The position numbers and the translations under genes were made by a program. Shown piece after piece: positions 1 to 10,088 of a stretch of 64,000 nt of DNA. The DNA lies in NCBI GenBank assembly GCA_017893485.1, contig CM030366.1, positions 104,381,796 to 104,445,795 on the forward strand, read 5' to 3'. Below the pieces are notes generated by a model, which saw only the letters and a program-made list of their open reading frames with translations, was not told where the DNA came from and ran no database searches. How positions within the stretch are numbered: position 1 is the stretch's first letter; each line of letters begins with the position of its first letter. The DNA comes from Hemerocallis citrina (taxonomy: Eukaryota; Streptophyta; Magnoliopsida; Asparagales; Asphodelaceae).

Positions 1-479
1 ATAATTCCCAAACTATCCTCAATCCAATAATCTTCTTCATTTGAATATTTTCTTTTCTCTTCTATTATCTTCTCCAATTCCTGTAATACCAACGCCCCAA
101 ATTCCAAATACAAGGATCTTTTCTTCAATTTTGTACAAAAATACGAGGAATTTAATACACTGTTATTCTTTACAATATGCAACGAACATGTACATAAAAA
201 AATACAATTTATAACATCAAACATCTTCAATCCTGCAACATCCATCGACATCAAACTCATGCCCACGCTGCTCGTTAATCCGTGTCCTACAACTTGAGAC
301 TGTGGGCACGTCAGTTGAATGCAACTGACGCAATGCTATATTACAGCGATTCCTCACTTAACAATCACAAATTTGAATGCAAAAATGAAAGGTGACTATC
401 CTAATTACGTCAGTGTATGATGTGAACCTAATGACTAATGCAAACACTCATGCTTACGATGCAACTCTAATTCGCTCTT

Positions 480-870
480 GTTCGGATTCTATATATCACA
501 TACTACATAGGTCCGAGGACAAACCTTTAATGTACTCCTCATTATAGGGTTCAATTTCTCGTTATGAAATTCTACTACGGTGACAAAAACAAGGTTTAGA
601 CGCCCCACGAGTATTGCGTCCAGTCTTGGAGTACACCGTCCGACTATATAGAACCCTCATCATGCAAACATCCCGCAAGTGTCGCTCTAGCCCGGAAATA
701 CTGGAGATCTGCCTTTTTCTGCCCGACTATTCATGATCCCGGAGTACACCGCCTGATCATTCATAATGCCGAAAATAATTAAGACTCGTCTTGCTCCACA
801 CAAAATCATAATCCCAGAATACACCGTCCGACTGAATCTATAGTCCCACAATACACTGCTCAACTATATA
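480..870. repeat. Degenerate short repeats with a gagtacaccg core
   Basis: The words ggagtacaccgtccgac, ggagtacaccgcctgat, agaatacaccgtccgac and acaatacactgctcaac recur at irregular spacing, interleaved with tatatagaac and cataat words. This is a decayed, irregular tandem array, possibly part of a gypsy LTR. No period could be fixed by eye. Confidence 0.35.
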
Positions 871-1492
871 GAGTCGTCCCACTCACGTTTGCCCAAGTTT
901 CATCACATCTTTTTTATTGTGTGTCCTTAATCCAATTATAATTTTCATGGCCTAGAGCTAGCTTACCCTGTCGGACTTAAACTAACTCACCAAAAACACT
1001 GGCCCACACTGGCCATTTCTCAAAAAATCATCATAATTTGTCGGTCACCACGGGTCTCGCTCAGCTACTAGAATCCACTCATCTCAAACTCAGAGATCTT
1101 CCAGATTATTCTTAATTTATTTTATAATTCATTCATTAGTCATTGTATCATCTTATTCAGTTCCTTCAATTAATCAATCTCGAACAACTAGATAACTTTT
1201 TACCCATTATAATAAAATTTGCAATAAAATTTCAATTTGATAAAATTTGATCAATTATCTAATTTTCCCAAATCCATACTTTGGTTAATTTTCCTACAAA
1301 GTAATTTAAATAAACTCCAAATTTAAAATAAATCTTACTTTTTAAAGTAAACTAGTTTGCAACGAAATTTATCAACAAAATAAGTCTTAAACTTATACAT
1401 AATCATCTCGAAATAACCCATTTATACACAATCTTAGTTTAAACCTTTTCTCAAATAAAAGAGATTAGAAAAATATAATAACAGCAAAATGA

Positions 1493-1570
1493 CCCCCCAT
1501 CGGGATTCGAACCATAGTGCGCTAGCAGCGCTCAAGTCCACACCTGCTAACCGAAAGTTCAACTCACTGT
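1493..1570 (-). other. tRNA-like sequence (possible SINE or LTR fragment)
   Basis: On the minus strand a perfect B-box-like word GGTTCGAATCCC lies downstream of an A-box-like GGTTAGCAGGTG. No complete cloverleaf or CCA-adjacent acceptor stem could be folded by eye, so this is a tRNA-derived fragment rather than a tRNA gene. A second, weaker version lies near 1650-1740. Confidence 0.3.
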
Positions 1571-2904
1571 TGGTGTATGACTTCTCCCAGAATGCAATAT
1601 GTTTACCAGTCATTGTTTTAATAATTTCTAAAAAATCTCAGAAAAAATAGCCCTAAGACATTGAACCTATGACCGACCAGACCCAACGCCAACCACTCAC
1701 GCGATGGCCAATACGCCAAACTAACCAACTGTCTATATTAGGAACGAAATTTTAAAAAAATGTAAACTCTCTGTTTTTATATTCTAACTTCAACTAGCAT
1801 GACAAAAAAGTTGATTTTGCAATATTTCTCATTCTGTAACAACATACATATGTTTTCTAATAAACTTCTAGTGATTAACTTTATTCAAACTAGTATAATT
1901 TGGCATAAATTTATGCATAAATCAATCTACATTCATTTAGCATCCACCCTAGCATACAAATTACATGCATAAATTGTCATAATCAAGACTTAGAATTTCA
2001 TACTAGTGAGTTAATCTATATGAACAAATGTCAATAATTCGAATTTCTAGAGGGAAACTACATACAAATTTCAAAAGCATGAAATTTAATTAAATTTTAT
2101 GCAATCCTTAAACATGATCACACTACTTCAATTTCGACAAAATCATGAAAAATTTCTACACACATACATCCATTTCATGTCTAATTTTAACCCTCATGTA
2201 CGTATGTACAACTAGCATGAACAATTCTACAAAAGTATTAAAAATTTTGGAAACACCCACCTATTGACGAATTTCTTGAAATTGATGATTTCTAGCAAGA
2301 GTTTCCGTGCCCCCTCCCCTTCCAAAAGCACAAAAAAATGCAACACTCTCTCCCAGAATCAAATGGCCGGGATACTCTTTTCTTTCTCTTCTTTCCGTTT
2401 TTTTCTTCCAAATGAGAGGAGAATGAAGGGGGTTTTTATTTACAAAATAATTAACTACCCATGATTAAGGAACTAACCCCCCAGTACTCCATCACTTTGA
2501 CTAAGTCAAAATGTTCCTCTTCTTTAGTTTGGCCAGCCAACATAGGGGGAAAGAGCATGGGTTCATGATGGGATTCTATGTGCATGAATTACACACTAAA
2601 ATATTATTAATTGTTACTTAATTTAATCACATATACTACCCAAGTTAATATGAATTTAATAAAACTAGTTTAAATTAATCATAATAAAAAAAGTTTATGC
2701 ACATTCCATTAATTCTATATATATACAACAATATAATCAACACGTGCATTTAAAAAAAGACACATGTAAAGCACGTGTGGACAAAATATTTAAAAAATAT
2801 TTTGCAGTTGTTACAACTAATATCTTCAATTCCTTCAGTATCTCATCTCTCTACAGTAAAATCCTAACCCAACTCATCTTCTCCATCTTTCCTTCAATGA
2901 AAAT

Positions 2905-3334
2905 TCTCTATCTATATAATAAAACACAAAGAAAGCTATCAAGTGGCTCTCCTTCAATCCCCTCAAAAATCAAAGGTACAGATCTAACCTCACAAAACAT
3001 ATTTTCCCCTCCAAAAGTTCCCCCCCAAAACTCAAATTCAAATCCCCACCCAAAGCAACTCTTATATTTATTTAATTTTTTTTCTCTCTTTCCATCCCTC
3101 TTCTATTCAAAAAATTAATAAATTAAAAAATTAAAAAATTAAAAACTTTAAAAATAATTCAAAAAAATAAAAAAAATCATATAATATGTTTTTTGCTAGA
3201 TCCCCAAAAGTTTCTCATAAAATATGTTTGCTACTTCAATTAATTTGCTAGACCTCCAAAACTATGTTATATGATTAAACAAGGTGCACCGTTCCGAAGA
3301 CGTGCCGTAGGCACGTGTCAACGGGCAAACCTAG
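2905..3334 (+). mobile_element. Probable non-autonomous Helitron
   Basis: The 3' end has the two Helitron hallmarks: a perfect hairpin at 3300-3316 (ACGTGCC, loop GTA, GGCACGT) followed 14 nt later by CTAG, with a T as the next base. A plausible 5' end starts TCTCTATCTATATAATAAAAC at 2905, like many plant Helitron starts. The base before it is T rather than the expected A, so the 5' end is less certain than the 3' end. No coding capacity. Confidence 0.45.
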
Positions 3335-3505
3335 TATATTTATAAATACCATAACATGACTACCTAGCCTTCAAAATTCCATGGCCACAAAATTTTTTTG
3401 AAGGAAATAGGAATCCGAGATTTGGAAGATTTCGTGGGAAATTGATGTTTATGGTTAGTAGGTTATGTTTTTGGAAGAGATTTGAAGGAAATTGAAGAAG
3501 CTTGT

Positions 3506-4023
3506 TGTTGGGCTTATAGGTTCGATGCGAAGAGAAGACGGTGAAATGAGAAGAGGTTCGAAGCGAATGCTAGAAGGAGAAGAGTTATTGTTCATGCTGT
3601 ATTAGACTGGGTATCAGGGTACGGTTGACTACCATATGGGGCAGTCGACTGCAAGCACTAGGTGTGCTTTCTGGATGCTTTCTAGTCCAAAGCCCTCAAC
3701 TACTCTTTTGAGCAATCGACCACAACCAGTAGATAGCAGCAGATGGGTCTGGTTCTGGGTGAACCTCTTCAAGTCAGATCATACGACTCTTATCGTGTGG
3801 TTTTCTCTTCAGGATGTATCAGATGGTGATTGTACAACCTAGGGTTTCTCTACAACTCTATATAATATTATAATTACCACCATTATGAGGCTGTACTTCA
3901 TTTGAGAGTTTTTCTATTGTAAACAGCAGAGTATATTCTAGTGAGGCTTGAGAGATAAATAAGTTCTTGGTGAGAGTGATTGTAACTCTTATATATTCTC
4001 TAATTGAATAATATCTTGGTTAT

Positions 4024-4067
<44 letters not shown>

Positions 4068-4186
4068 CATATTACGTTCGTCCAAATAGAGACAAAATTG
4101 TATGCTTTGTGTGCTTTGTTAATTCGTTGTGATCGGTTATCGCTTTGCTACAACCCTTCCATGCTGTGCTTAATTTCCTAACTACA
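3506..4186 (+). repeat. TE-A 5' LTR with 42-base poly-C run
   Basis: Aligns along its length with 11748-12414. It starts TGTTGGGCTTATAGG and ends in CA just before a degenerate tRNA-Met primer site. At 4025-4066 an unbroken run of 42 C replaces the part that reads ctccggtttaggttcg in the partner LTR. Confidence 0.85.
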
Positions 4187-4199
4187 TGTATTAGAGCAA
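4187..4199 (+). other. TE-A primer binding site (tRNA-Met type, degenerate)
   Basis: TGTATTAGAGCAA directly follows the 5' LTR and matches the usual plant TGGTATCAGAGC site with one base deleted and one C-to-T change. Confidence 0.6.
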
Positions 4200-4218
4200 A
4201 GGTTGCTGGAATTCATCG

Positions 4219-4771
4219 GTGAAGATGACAGATCAGAGTTTTAGGAAGATCAAGCAGACGGTAAGATCAAATTTAATCTTTGGAATGTGGACATGTGGCG
4301 TATTGGTTCAAAAGGGCTTGCATCTTACCTTAGATGAAGATAAAGGGAAGCCATCGGATATGAAGCAGGAGAAGCTGAATGAGATTTGTTTAAAAGCCTT
4401 GACTTTAATTCGGCTGTCATTGGCTAATGAAGTCAAGTGTAACTTCGTTGAGGAGAAAAGCATGGCGAGTCTATGTGCGAGATGCAAAATTGACTACTCG
4501 GAACCATCGTTAATGGATCAGATGTAGTAGAAGAGAAACAATTTCGTTTCCCAATGAAGGTACTGCTATTCAAGATCATATATTCAATAAAATGTTATCC
4601 AAATTGAAAGCGATAAATGTAGATGATATAAGCGTAGAAGATAAAGCTTCAACTTGATATATTCACTGTCAAATTCGTACGAGCATTTGATAACCACATG
4701 CTACACTGGAAATCTGTCGAGGAGAAGCTTTCGGTGGCCGGTGTGATCAAGGGCATGAAGGAGGATGAACT
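4219..4771 (+). pseudogene. TE-A gag, N-terminal part (interrupted)
   Basis: The open segment 4219-4527 and the broken frames after it show the copia Gag layout: a start resembling an interaction with genomic substrate (LIFGMWTC), then GLHLTLDEDKGKP, then a block on low-level cleavage or expression (SLANEVKCNFVEEKSM). Stops follow 4527. At 4771 the frame is cut by insertion of TE-B and resumes at 10810. Gag would package element RNA in cytoplasmic particles; this copy cannot make a full protein. Confidence 0.75.
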
Positions 4772-5429
4772 TGTTGTAGAAACCGTCACAACTCGTAGTG
4801 ATAATAGCGGAACACACACATCACAAGCAACATAAACTTTCCAAGAACTAGATGGACCAAGAATAAGTCACTACAATAATCGCAAGATCTCACAAGAACA
4901 CAATAATATACAGAGATAACTAATATTTCTAATTCCCCAAGAAATACAATTACAAAAAGATTACAACTCTCAATCTTTCTGTCACCTTTGAAACACTCCG
5001 CACATACCCCTTCTGAAGTTGAACAATGATAACGGCTTGTCAATTCTTTCTTCTCTTCTCTTGAGATTGATCTGAGATTAATCTATACCCTAGAGTCTAC
5101 AGCCACTTATATATCCTTCAAGTAAACCCTAAAAGATAAATACAAATACAACTTATTGGACTCGAACCCGAAGCCCAAATATAACATACATCACCGCTCG
5201 CAGTCGACTGCTTACGTCGACTGCAACGTGTCTCGCTTACACCTCGAAGCATGACCGGTCGACTGTCCCGCTCTCTGTTGGAACCCTATACACTCGAAGA
5301 ATGCTAGCAGCCTAGGTCGGTCGACCGCAACCCCTCCAACTCCACTTTTTCTTGTTGTTTTTATCTTCTCTTCTTCTCCAACTTCAAGAACTCCCGTGCC
5401 TACGTGTATTTGAGGCCACAATCACAACA
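4772..5429 (-). repeat. TE-B 3' LTR
   Basis: Aligns with 10089-10809; both share the segments near agatctcacaagaacacaat and tttgaaacactc and a GTCGAC-rich block (5205-5330 here). It is about 60 bp shorter than its partner. The adjoining sequence 5430-5445 is the polypurine tract on the minus strand. Confidence 0.88.
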
Positions 5430-6200
5430 ATCTCCCACTTGGACCAAATTCACAACGCTTCAAAGTTATTGTAATCTTACCTCGCATTATCTCTGTTATT
5501 CTCCCACTCTCGTGAAAGACTCAAGTACTCCCCACTCTCATGAAGAGCACCTCTGCCACTCCACGTGGAGTGCACCAACCACCCCTCATAGGCTCATAAA
5601 GGATGTGCCTCACCAATCGCATAGGGCACGAATAATGGAGAAACAACCTCCCGTATTGAATTATGTGTTACAAGACTTCCCAACTCGTAGAATCTTCATT
5701 AATACCGGACATGGTTCAAAATCTCTCAATGCATTGTCTGCACTAGAAGTCTCCGTGGACGACACGTACACAAAATCCGCAGACTGCTCAACCCTCACAG
5801 CCCCATTTTGGTTACCCTTATCGACATTACACCTCATATCGATAACAGTGCTCTCTACCTTACAAGAGCGACTTGTAGATTCCACTGCCATATTGCAAAG
5901 TACCATCACCGCAGCAATGTCTTGCTCTCTAGGATCACTATCATGGCCAGTAGCTCCCACTAAATTAATAACCTCCCTTCCACAACTGAAAAAACTTCGT
6001 TGCTCCAACATAACCTACTACTTGGTTCATGCTGAAAGTCAACTACAGAAAAAATGCCCCTCACGTATCTAAGCAAAAATAGCGTCCCCTCATGCTCCCT
6101 CATGCTATCACCTTTGAACCTGTAGTTATACACCACTCCCCACTACCAACTGTAGTAGACATACCCTTTATGTCCAGCATTTCTATCGAGATAAGATTTT
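5430..6200 (-). other. TE-B 3' interior, unassigned
   Basis: Lies between the protease remnant and the 3' LTR, where a complete copia element would hold integrase, RT and RNase H. Frames on the minus strand are short (5661-6011, 116 codons, is the longest) and show no copia pol motif. The plus-strand ORF at 5404-6072 starts inside the LTR and looks like a chance frame. Origin unknown. Confidence 0.5.
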
Positions 6201-6601
6201 CCTTCAAGTTTGGAACATACATTGTCTCCTGCAAAACAATACTCTGATCATCATTGGCTTTCACGAACAATACCAACTCCTCGTATAGGACACCTCTGAT
6301 TGTTCTCCATGATCACATCTCCAAAAAAACCCTCCTTGTAGTCATCAAACATCTCTTTATTTGGAATGCAATGAAAAGAAGCTTCCGAATCAATACACCA
6401 ATTTCGCGTGCCCAACTCCTCCCTAGCTGATAATCATAATTCTTCAATTTATCGGACACCACATTGGCATACCTTTGGTTTTATTTTCTTTAATTTTTCT
6501 TGCTTCATCTTCATATAGGCCTTACAACTGCGCATCATGTGACCCCTATTGTGATAATACCAACACTCAGGTTCATATCCCCCAAAGCTGTCATCAGACC
6601 C
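6200..6601 (-). pseudogene. TE-B zinc knuckle and protease remnant
   Basis: On the minus strand a zinc-knuckle-like peptide CWYYHNRGHMMRSC (about 6520-6575) is followed by a retroviral-type aspartic protease start, WCIDSEASFHCIPNKEMF (about 6340-6400). The knuckle has Tyr in place of its second Cys, and the protease active site reads DSE where the family has DSG. Both changes should abolish function. The segment was contiguous with gag at 9380-10060 before TE-C inserted at 6601/9380. Confidence 0.75.
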
Positions 6602-6740
6602 TGTTAGATATTATAGTCCCACATTGGATAGTTGGCCAGTTTTCTATTTGGTTCCTCCTATATATAGGAGATATTATACTCAGTTATTTCTCAATTCAAT
6701 ATTCAGTATTGTCTTCATATCTCTCTGATTTATCTTAACA
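6602..6740 (+). repeat. TE-C 5' LTR
   Basis: 139 bp, TGTTAGATATTATAG to TTATCTTAACA. Contains the phrase agtcccacattgga, common near the start of plant copia LTRs, and a tatatatagg TATA-like box. Confidence 0.92.
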
Positions 6741-6814
6741 TGGTATCAAAGCCAATTATAAAAAATTTCTTCTCCTAAATTTCTACATCAAAAAAAAAAA
6801 ATCCCATTGTCTTC

Positions 6815-6985
6815 TTGCTCAAATTCGAAATGCCAGATTCAAAGCACCTGGCTTTGCTCAGATTCGAAGTGCCAGATTGCTCAGATCCATCATCAAGCGC
6901 CAGATTGCTCAGATTCGAAGCATCTTCTTGCTCAGATTCGAAGCGCCTGGCTTTGCTCAGATTCGAAGTGTCAGATTGATCTCCT
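6815..6985 (+). repeat. Minisatellite with ttgctcagattcgaag core
   Basis: About six imperfect copies of ttgctcagattcgaag alternate with cgcctggct and tgccaga spacers. It sits between the TE-C primer site and the integrase remnant, where gag and protease would normally be. Confidence 0.8.
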
Positions 6986-7030
6986 CTACTTTCCTCTTCT
7001 GTTCCTCGCTCTTTCTGGGCTGAAGCTGTC

Positions 7031-7723
7031 ATGACTTCCGTTAGTCTCATTAACATTACTCCTTCGTCTGCCCTCTCTGGCATCACTCCTTATGAGGCCC
7101 TCTATCATTCATCCCCTGACTACAACATATTCCGTATTTTTGGTTGCACATGTCATGTCCTTCTCCCTCCCACTGAGCGCACGAAACTCACTGCTCGCGC
7201 CGCTAAGTGTGTTCATCTAGGTCTCAGTCCTGAACATAAAGGTTATCGTTGTTTTGATCCTGTGGCAGGTCATATTCGTATTTCTTGACATGTCTCCTTT
7301 GTAGAAGACTCTCCCTACTACTTAACCTCTCCTCAGGACACTAGTTTTCTCGATCCTTCACCTATTGGGCCTACTTCCACTCCACCTATTCCTTTTGATC
7401 CCATTCCTTTGGCTCCTTTCGCTCTTGCTATAGACAGTCCCCTCATTATTCCTACAGAGACACCTCCTGTTTCTCCACCACCTGCATCCCCACAGTTGCC
7501 TACACCCACACCACCTACCTCACCTCCACACACTGCCCTTCCACCACCAGTGCGTCAGTCTACATGTTCTACTGTGGGCGTCCCACCACCTCGCTACACA
7601 CCTGATGCCACTGGTCCCTCTGACCAATTTAGTTTTGCTACACTAGCTTCTTACTCACCCCAGTTTCATGCATATCTCACTGCTATACACTCTACACGTG
7701 AGCCCAGAACCCAGAACCTATAA
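7031..7723 (+). pseudogene. TE-C integrase C-terminal part and Pro-rich linker
   Basis: Starts within integrase after the catalytic core: TPYEALYHSSPDYNIFRIFG, then the GYR-type end of the domain (HLGLSPEHKGYRCFD), then a proline- and threonine-rich linker (7409-7640) leading to RT. A TGA at 7286-7288 sits in HIRIS*HVSF, where relatives have Arg. At 7703-7716 a 7-bp tandem duplication of cccagaa shifts the frame before RT. The catalytic D,D,E residues are missing. Confidence 0.85.
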
Positions 7724-9228
7724 GGAAGCCGTTCAATACCCCGAGTGGCGGAAAGCTATTGCAGAGGAGTTCAGTGCCTTTGATCAGACTGGTACTTGGG
7801 ATGTTGTTCCACTGCCTATGGGTGTTCAGCCTGTTAGCTGCAAGTGGATCTTTAAGGTCATATATCGACCTGATGGCTCCATTGAGCAACACAAGGCTTG
7901 TCTAGTTGCACGAGGATTTACTCAGGAACATGGCATTGATTATGATGAGACTTTTACCCCAGTGGCTCAGATGACTACAGTTCGCACTCTTCTTGCTGTT
8001 GCTGCCGTTCGTCAGTGGCCGCTATACCAGTTGGACGTGAAAAATGCTTTTCTTCATGGTACCTTATCTGAAGTAGTTTATATGCATCCTCCTCCCGACC
8101 TTACTACTCCTCGTCATGTTTGTAGACTTCGCCGTGCTATATATGGTCTGAAATAGGCCCCGCGAGCCTGGTTTGAGTGTTTTCAGCTTGTCATCACCAA
8201 GGCTGGCTTTCATCAGAGTTCCCAGGACCATTCTATGTTTATACGATCATCACCGCAGGGGAGGGTACTTCTACTACTATATGTTGATGATATGATCATT
8301 ACTGGGGATGACTTCGCCGGCAGTGCATCCACTCAGAAATACCTTCACCAGCAGTTTCATATGAAAGACCTTGGTAAGCTACGTTACTTTCTGGGTTTAG
8401 AGATTGCTCATGGATCTCAGGGGATACTCATTTCTCAGCAGAAATACATATCAGATATTATTTCCGCCGCATGTCTCTCTGATAGTTGATCAGCTGATAC
8501 ACCCTTAGAGCTTCATGTGAAGCTTCGTCCCACAGATGGTGAACTCCTTCCTGATTCCATTAGATACAGGCAGATTGTTGGACAGCTTGTCTACTTATGC
8601 ATGACCAGACCCGATATTGCCCATGCAGTTAGTATTGTCAGTCAATTTGTTTCCGCTCCTACATCAGTTCACTACGGTGCTCTTCTTCGAATCCTCAGAT
8701 ATCTTCGGGGTACTATCACTCGCTCATTATTCATGCCTTCTACATCCAAACTAGAGCTCAGTGCATATTCTGATTCAGATTGGGTAGGTGATCCGACTAC
8801 CAGAAGGTCTCCTACAGGTTTCTGTCTATTTCTTGGTGATTCGCTGATCTCATGGCGAAGCAAGAAACAGGCAGTTGTTGCATGTTCTTCCACCGAGACT
8901 GAGTACAGAGCAATGACAGCCACTACTAGAGAGATTGTTCATGTTTGTTGGCTGTTATCAGATATGAGTGTCACTCTTACAGGAGCTACTCCACTTTATT
9001 GTGATAACCGGAGTGCATTGCACATTGCAAGCAATCCGGTCTTTCATGAGCGAACGAAGCATATTGAGATTGATTGTCATTATGTTCGTGAGCGTTTTGA
9101 GGGAGGTACCATCTACCTTCATTCTGTTACCTCTTCCCAGCAGACTGCAGACTTCTTCACCAAATCCCATACTGTTCAGAGATTCCGACACTTAGTAGGC
9201 AAACTCACATTGTTTGACCCATCGTGAG
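7717..9228 (+). pseudogene. TE-C reverse transcriptase and RNase H
   Basis: One continuous frame with two stops (TAG 8154-8156 in YGLK*APRAWF, TGA 8487-8489 in SDS*SADTPLE). RT begins [14 protein letters not shown] and contains [11 protein letters not shown] and the catalytic LLLYVDDMIITG. RNase H has AYSDSDWVGD, STETEYRAM and LYCDNRSALHI, and ends KLTLFDPS just before the 3' LTR. Both stops are one C-to-T change from Gln and Arg codons. Otherwise the frame is intact, so inactivation is fairly recent. Confidence 0.92.
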
Positions 9229-9240
9229 TTTGAGAGGGGG

Positions 9241-9379
9241 TGTTAGATATTATAGTCCCACATTGGATAGTTGGCTAGTTTTGTATTTGGTTCCTCATAT
9301 ATATAGGAGATATTGTACTCAGTTATTTCTCAATTCAATATTCAGTATTGTCTTCATATCTCTCTGATTTATCTTAACA
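9241..9379 (+). repeat. TE-C 3' LTR
   Basis: 139 bp; preceded by the purine tract gagaggggg (9231-9240) and followed by the GACCC half of the TSD. Four differences by eye from the 5' copy. Confidence 0.92.
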
Positions 9380-10060
9380 GACCCACTCTCAGATGAACTA
9401 CTTTAATCCTTTTTTCTTCGACTGCTCTTAGATCTCCCACGTCTCTTCTCAACTAACATAGCAAAGTTCTTAGAAGATGATAAAAATCTCCTATTTCTCA
9501 CCCTCTCACCTCCTCGTTCAGAATGTTACTCACCACATCCTGTAGAGTCGTCGAATCTGTCATAGTGCTTGTAATAGTCTGTTCCACCGTACCATAACTA
9601 TCGTGCAAAGTAGATAGAAGTAACAATGATTGTCCCTACTATGAAAACTTCAATCTTGTAGCTTCCATTTGGTTGTAAATCATACAGTAATTGTTCACAT
9701 GTTCTGCTACTGAACCCCCTTTTCTCAACTTCATATTAACCAATTTCTTCAAGTGAAAAATTTGATTAGATGCCGACGGTTTCTCATACATATCCGTGAG
9801 AATCTTCATAGCCTTCTTTGTGGTCTTTGCCTTCAAGATATGAAATAACGGCTTCCTACTCAGCCCCAACTGAATTTGCTCTAGCGCCTTCTGATCCAAA
9901 CAATTCCAATCCGCCAAGACCTTCGCATCTATGTCCGCACCTTCCTGCTTCTCATCAAACAATAGACCATCTAAATTTTTCTGACGAAGATAAGCTATCA
10001 ATTGTATTCGCCACATCATGAAGTCACTCCCATCGAATCTCCTTCGACTTGCTATCGGTC
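9380..10060 (-). pseudogene. TE-B gag, N-terminal part
   Basis: The open segment 9639-10019 (126 codons) is clear copia Gag: MMWRIQLIAYLRQKNLDGLL, then a W-x-x-LD region, LFHILKAKTTKKAMKILTDMY, and KLVNMKLRKGGSVAEHVNNY, the usual UBN2-type Gag fold order. An upstream ATG near 10052 is in another frame, so the start of the protein has been frame-shifted. The C-terminal part decays after 9639 and is cut at 9380 by TE-C. Confidence 0.82.
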
Positions 10061-10074
10061 ATTCCGAACCCAGT

Positions 10075-10086
10075 GCTCTGATACCA
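10075..10086 (-). other. TE-B primer binding site
   Basis: Reads TGGTATCAGAGC on the minus strand, two bases after the 5' LTR end. This is the standard plant copia site complementary to initiator tRNA-Met and sets the orientation of the element. Confidence 0.9.
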
Positions 10087-10088
10087 CT

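Larger units (their letters stand above)
1..2904. other. AT-rich non-coding DNA, no gene recognised
   Basis: No reading frame here resembles a known protein; the few short open frames (for example 2264-2464 and 2744-3118) have the low-complexity composition of chance ORFs in AT-rich DNA. Between about 480 and 870 a degenerate motif (gagtacaccg followed by tccgac or similar) recurs several times. Around 1500-1560 and 1650-1740 there are tRNA-like stretches in antisense orientation. Such mixtures are common in old gypsy LTRs, so part of this may be a decayed LTR, but I could not define ends. Confidence 0.5.
6602..9379 (+). mobile_element. TE-C: short-LTR copia element (Ale/Retrofit-like), internally deleted
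   Basis: Two 139-bp LTRs (6602-6740, 9241-9379) differ at about four positions. A perfect TSD GACCC lies at 6597-6601 and 9380-9384, inside TE-B, so this is the youngest of the three nested elements. TGGTATCAAAGCC at 6741-6753 is the primer site, with one change from consensus. The interior starts with a minisatellite, then the C-terminal end of integrase (7031 onward), RT and RNase H. Gag, protease and most of integrase are missing, so the element is not autonomous. LTR length and protein style fit the Ale (Retrofit) lineage. Confidence 0.93.

Noticed and set aside
1493..1570. A functional tRNA gene
   Set aside because: B box present but no complete cloverleaf or acceptor stem could be made.
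5404..6072. 222-codon plus-strand ORF in TE-B
   Set aside because: It begins inside the TE-B LTR, runs antisense to a degraded copia interior and shows no domain or plausible composition.
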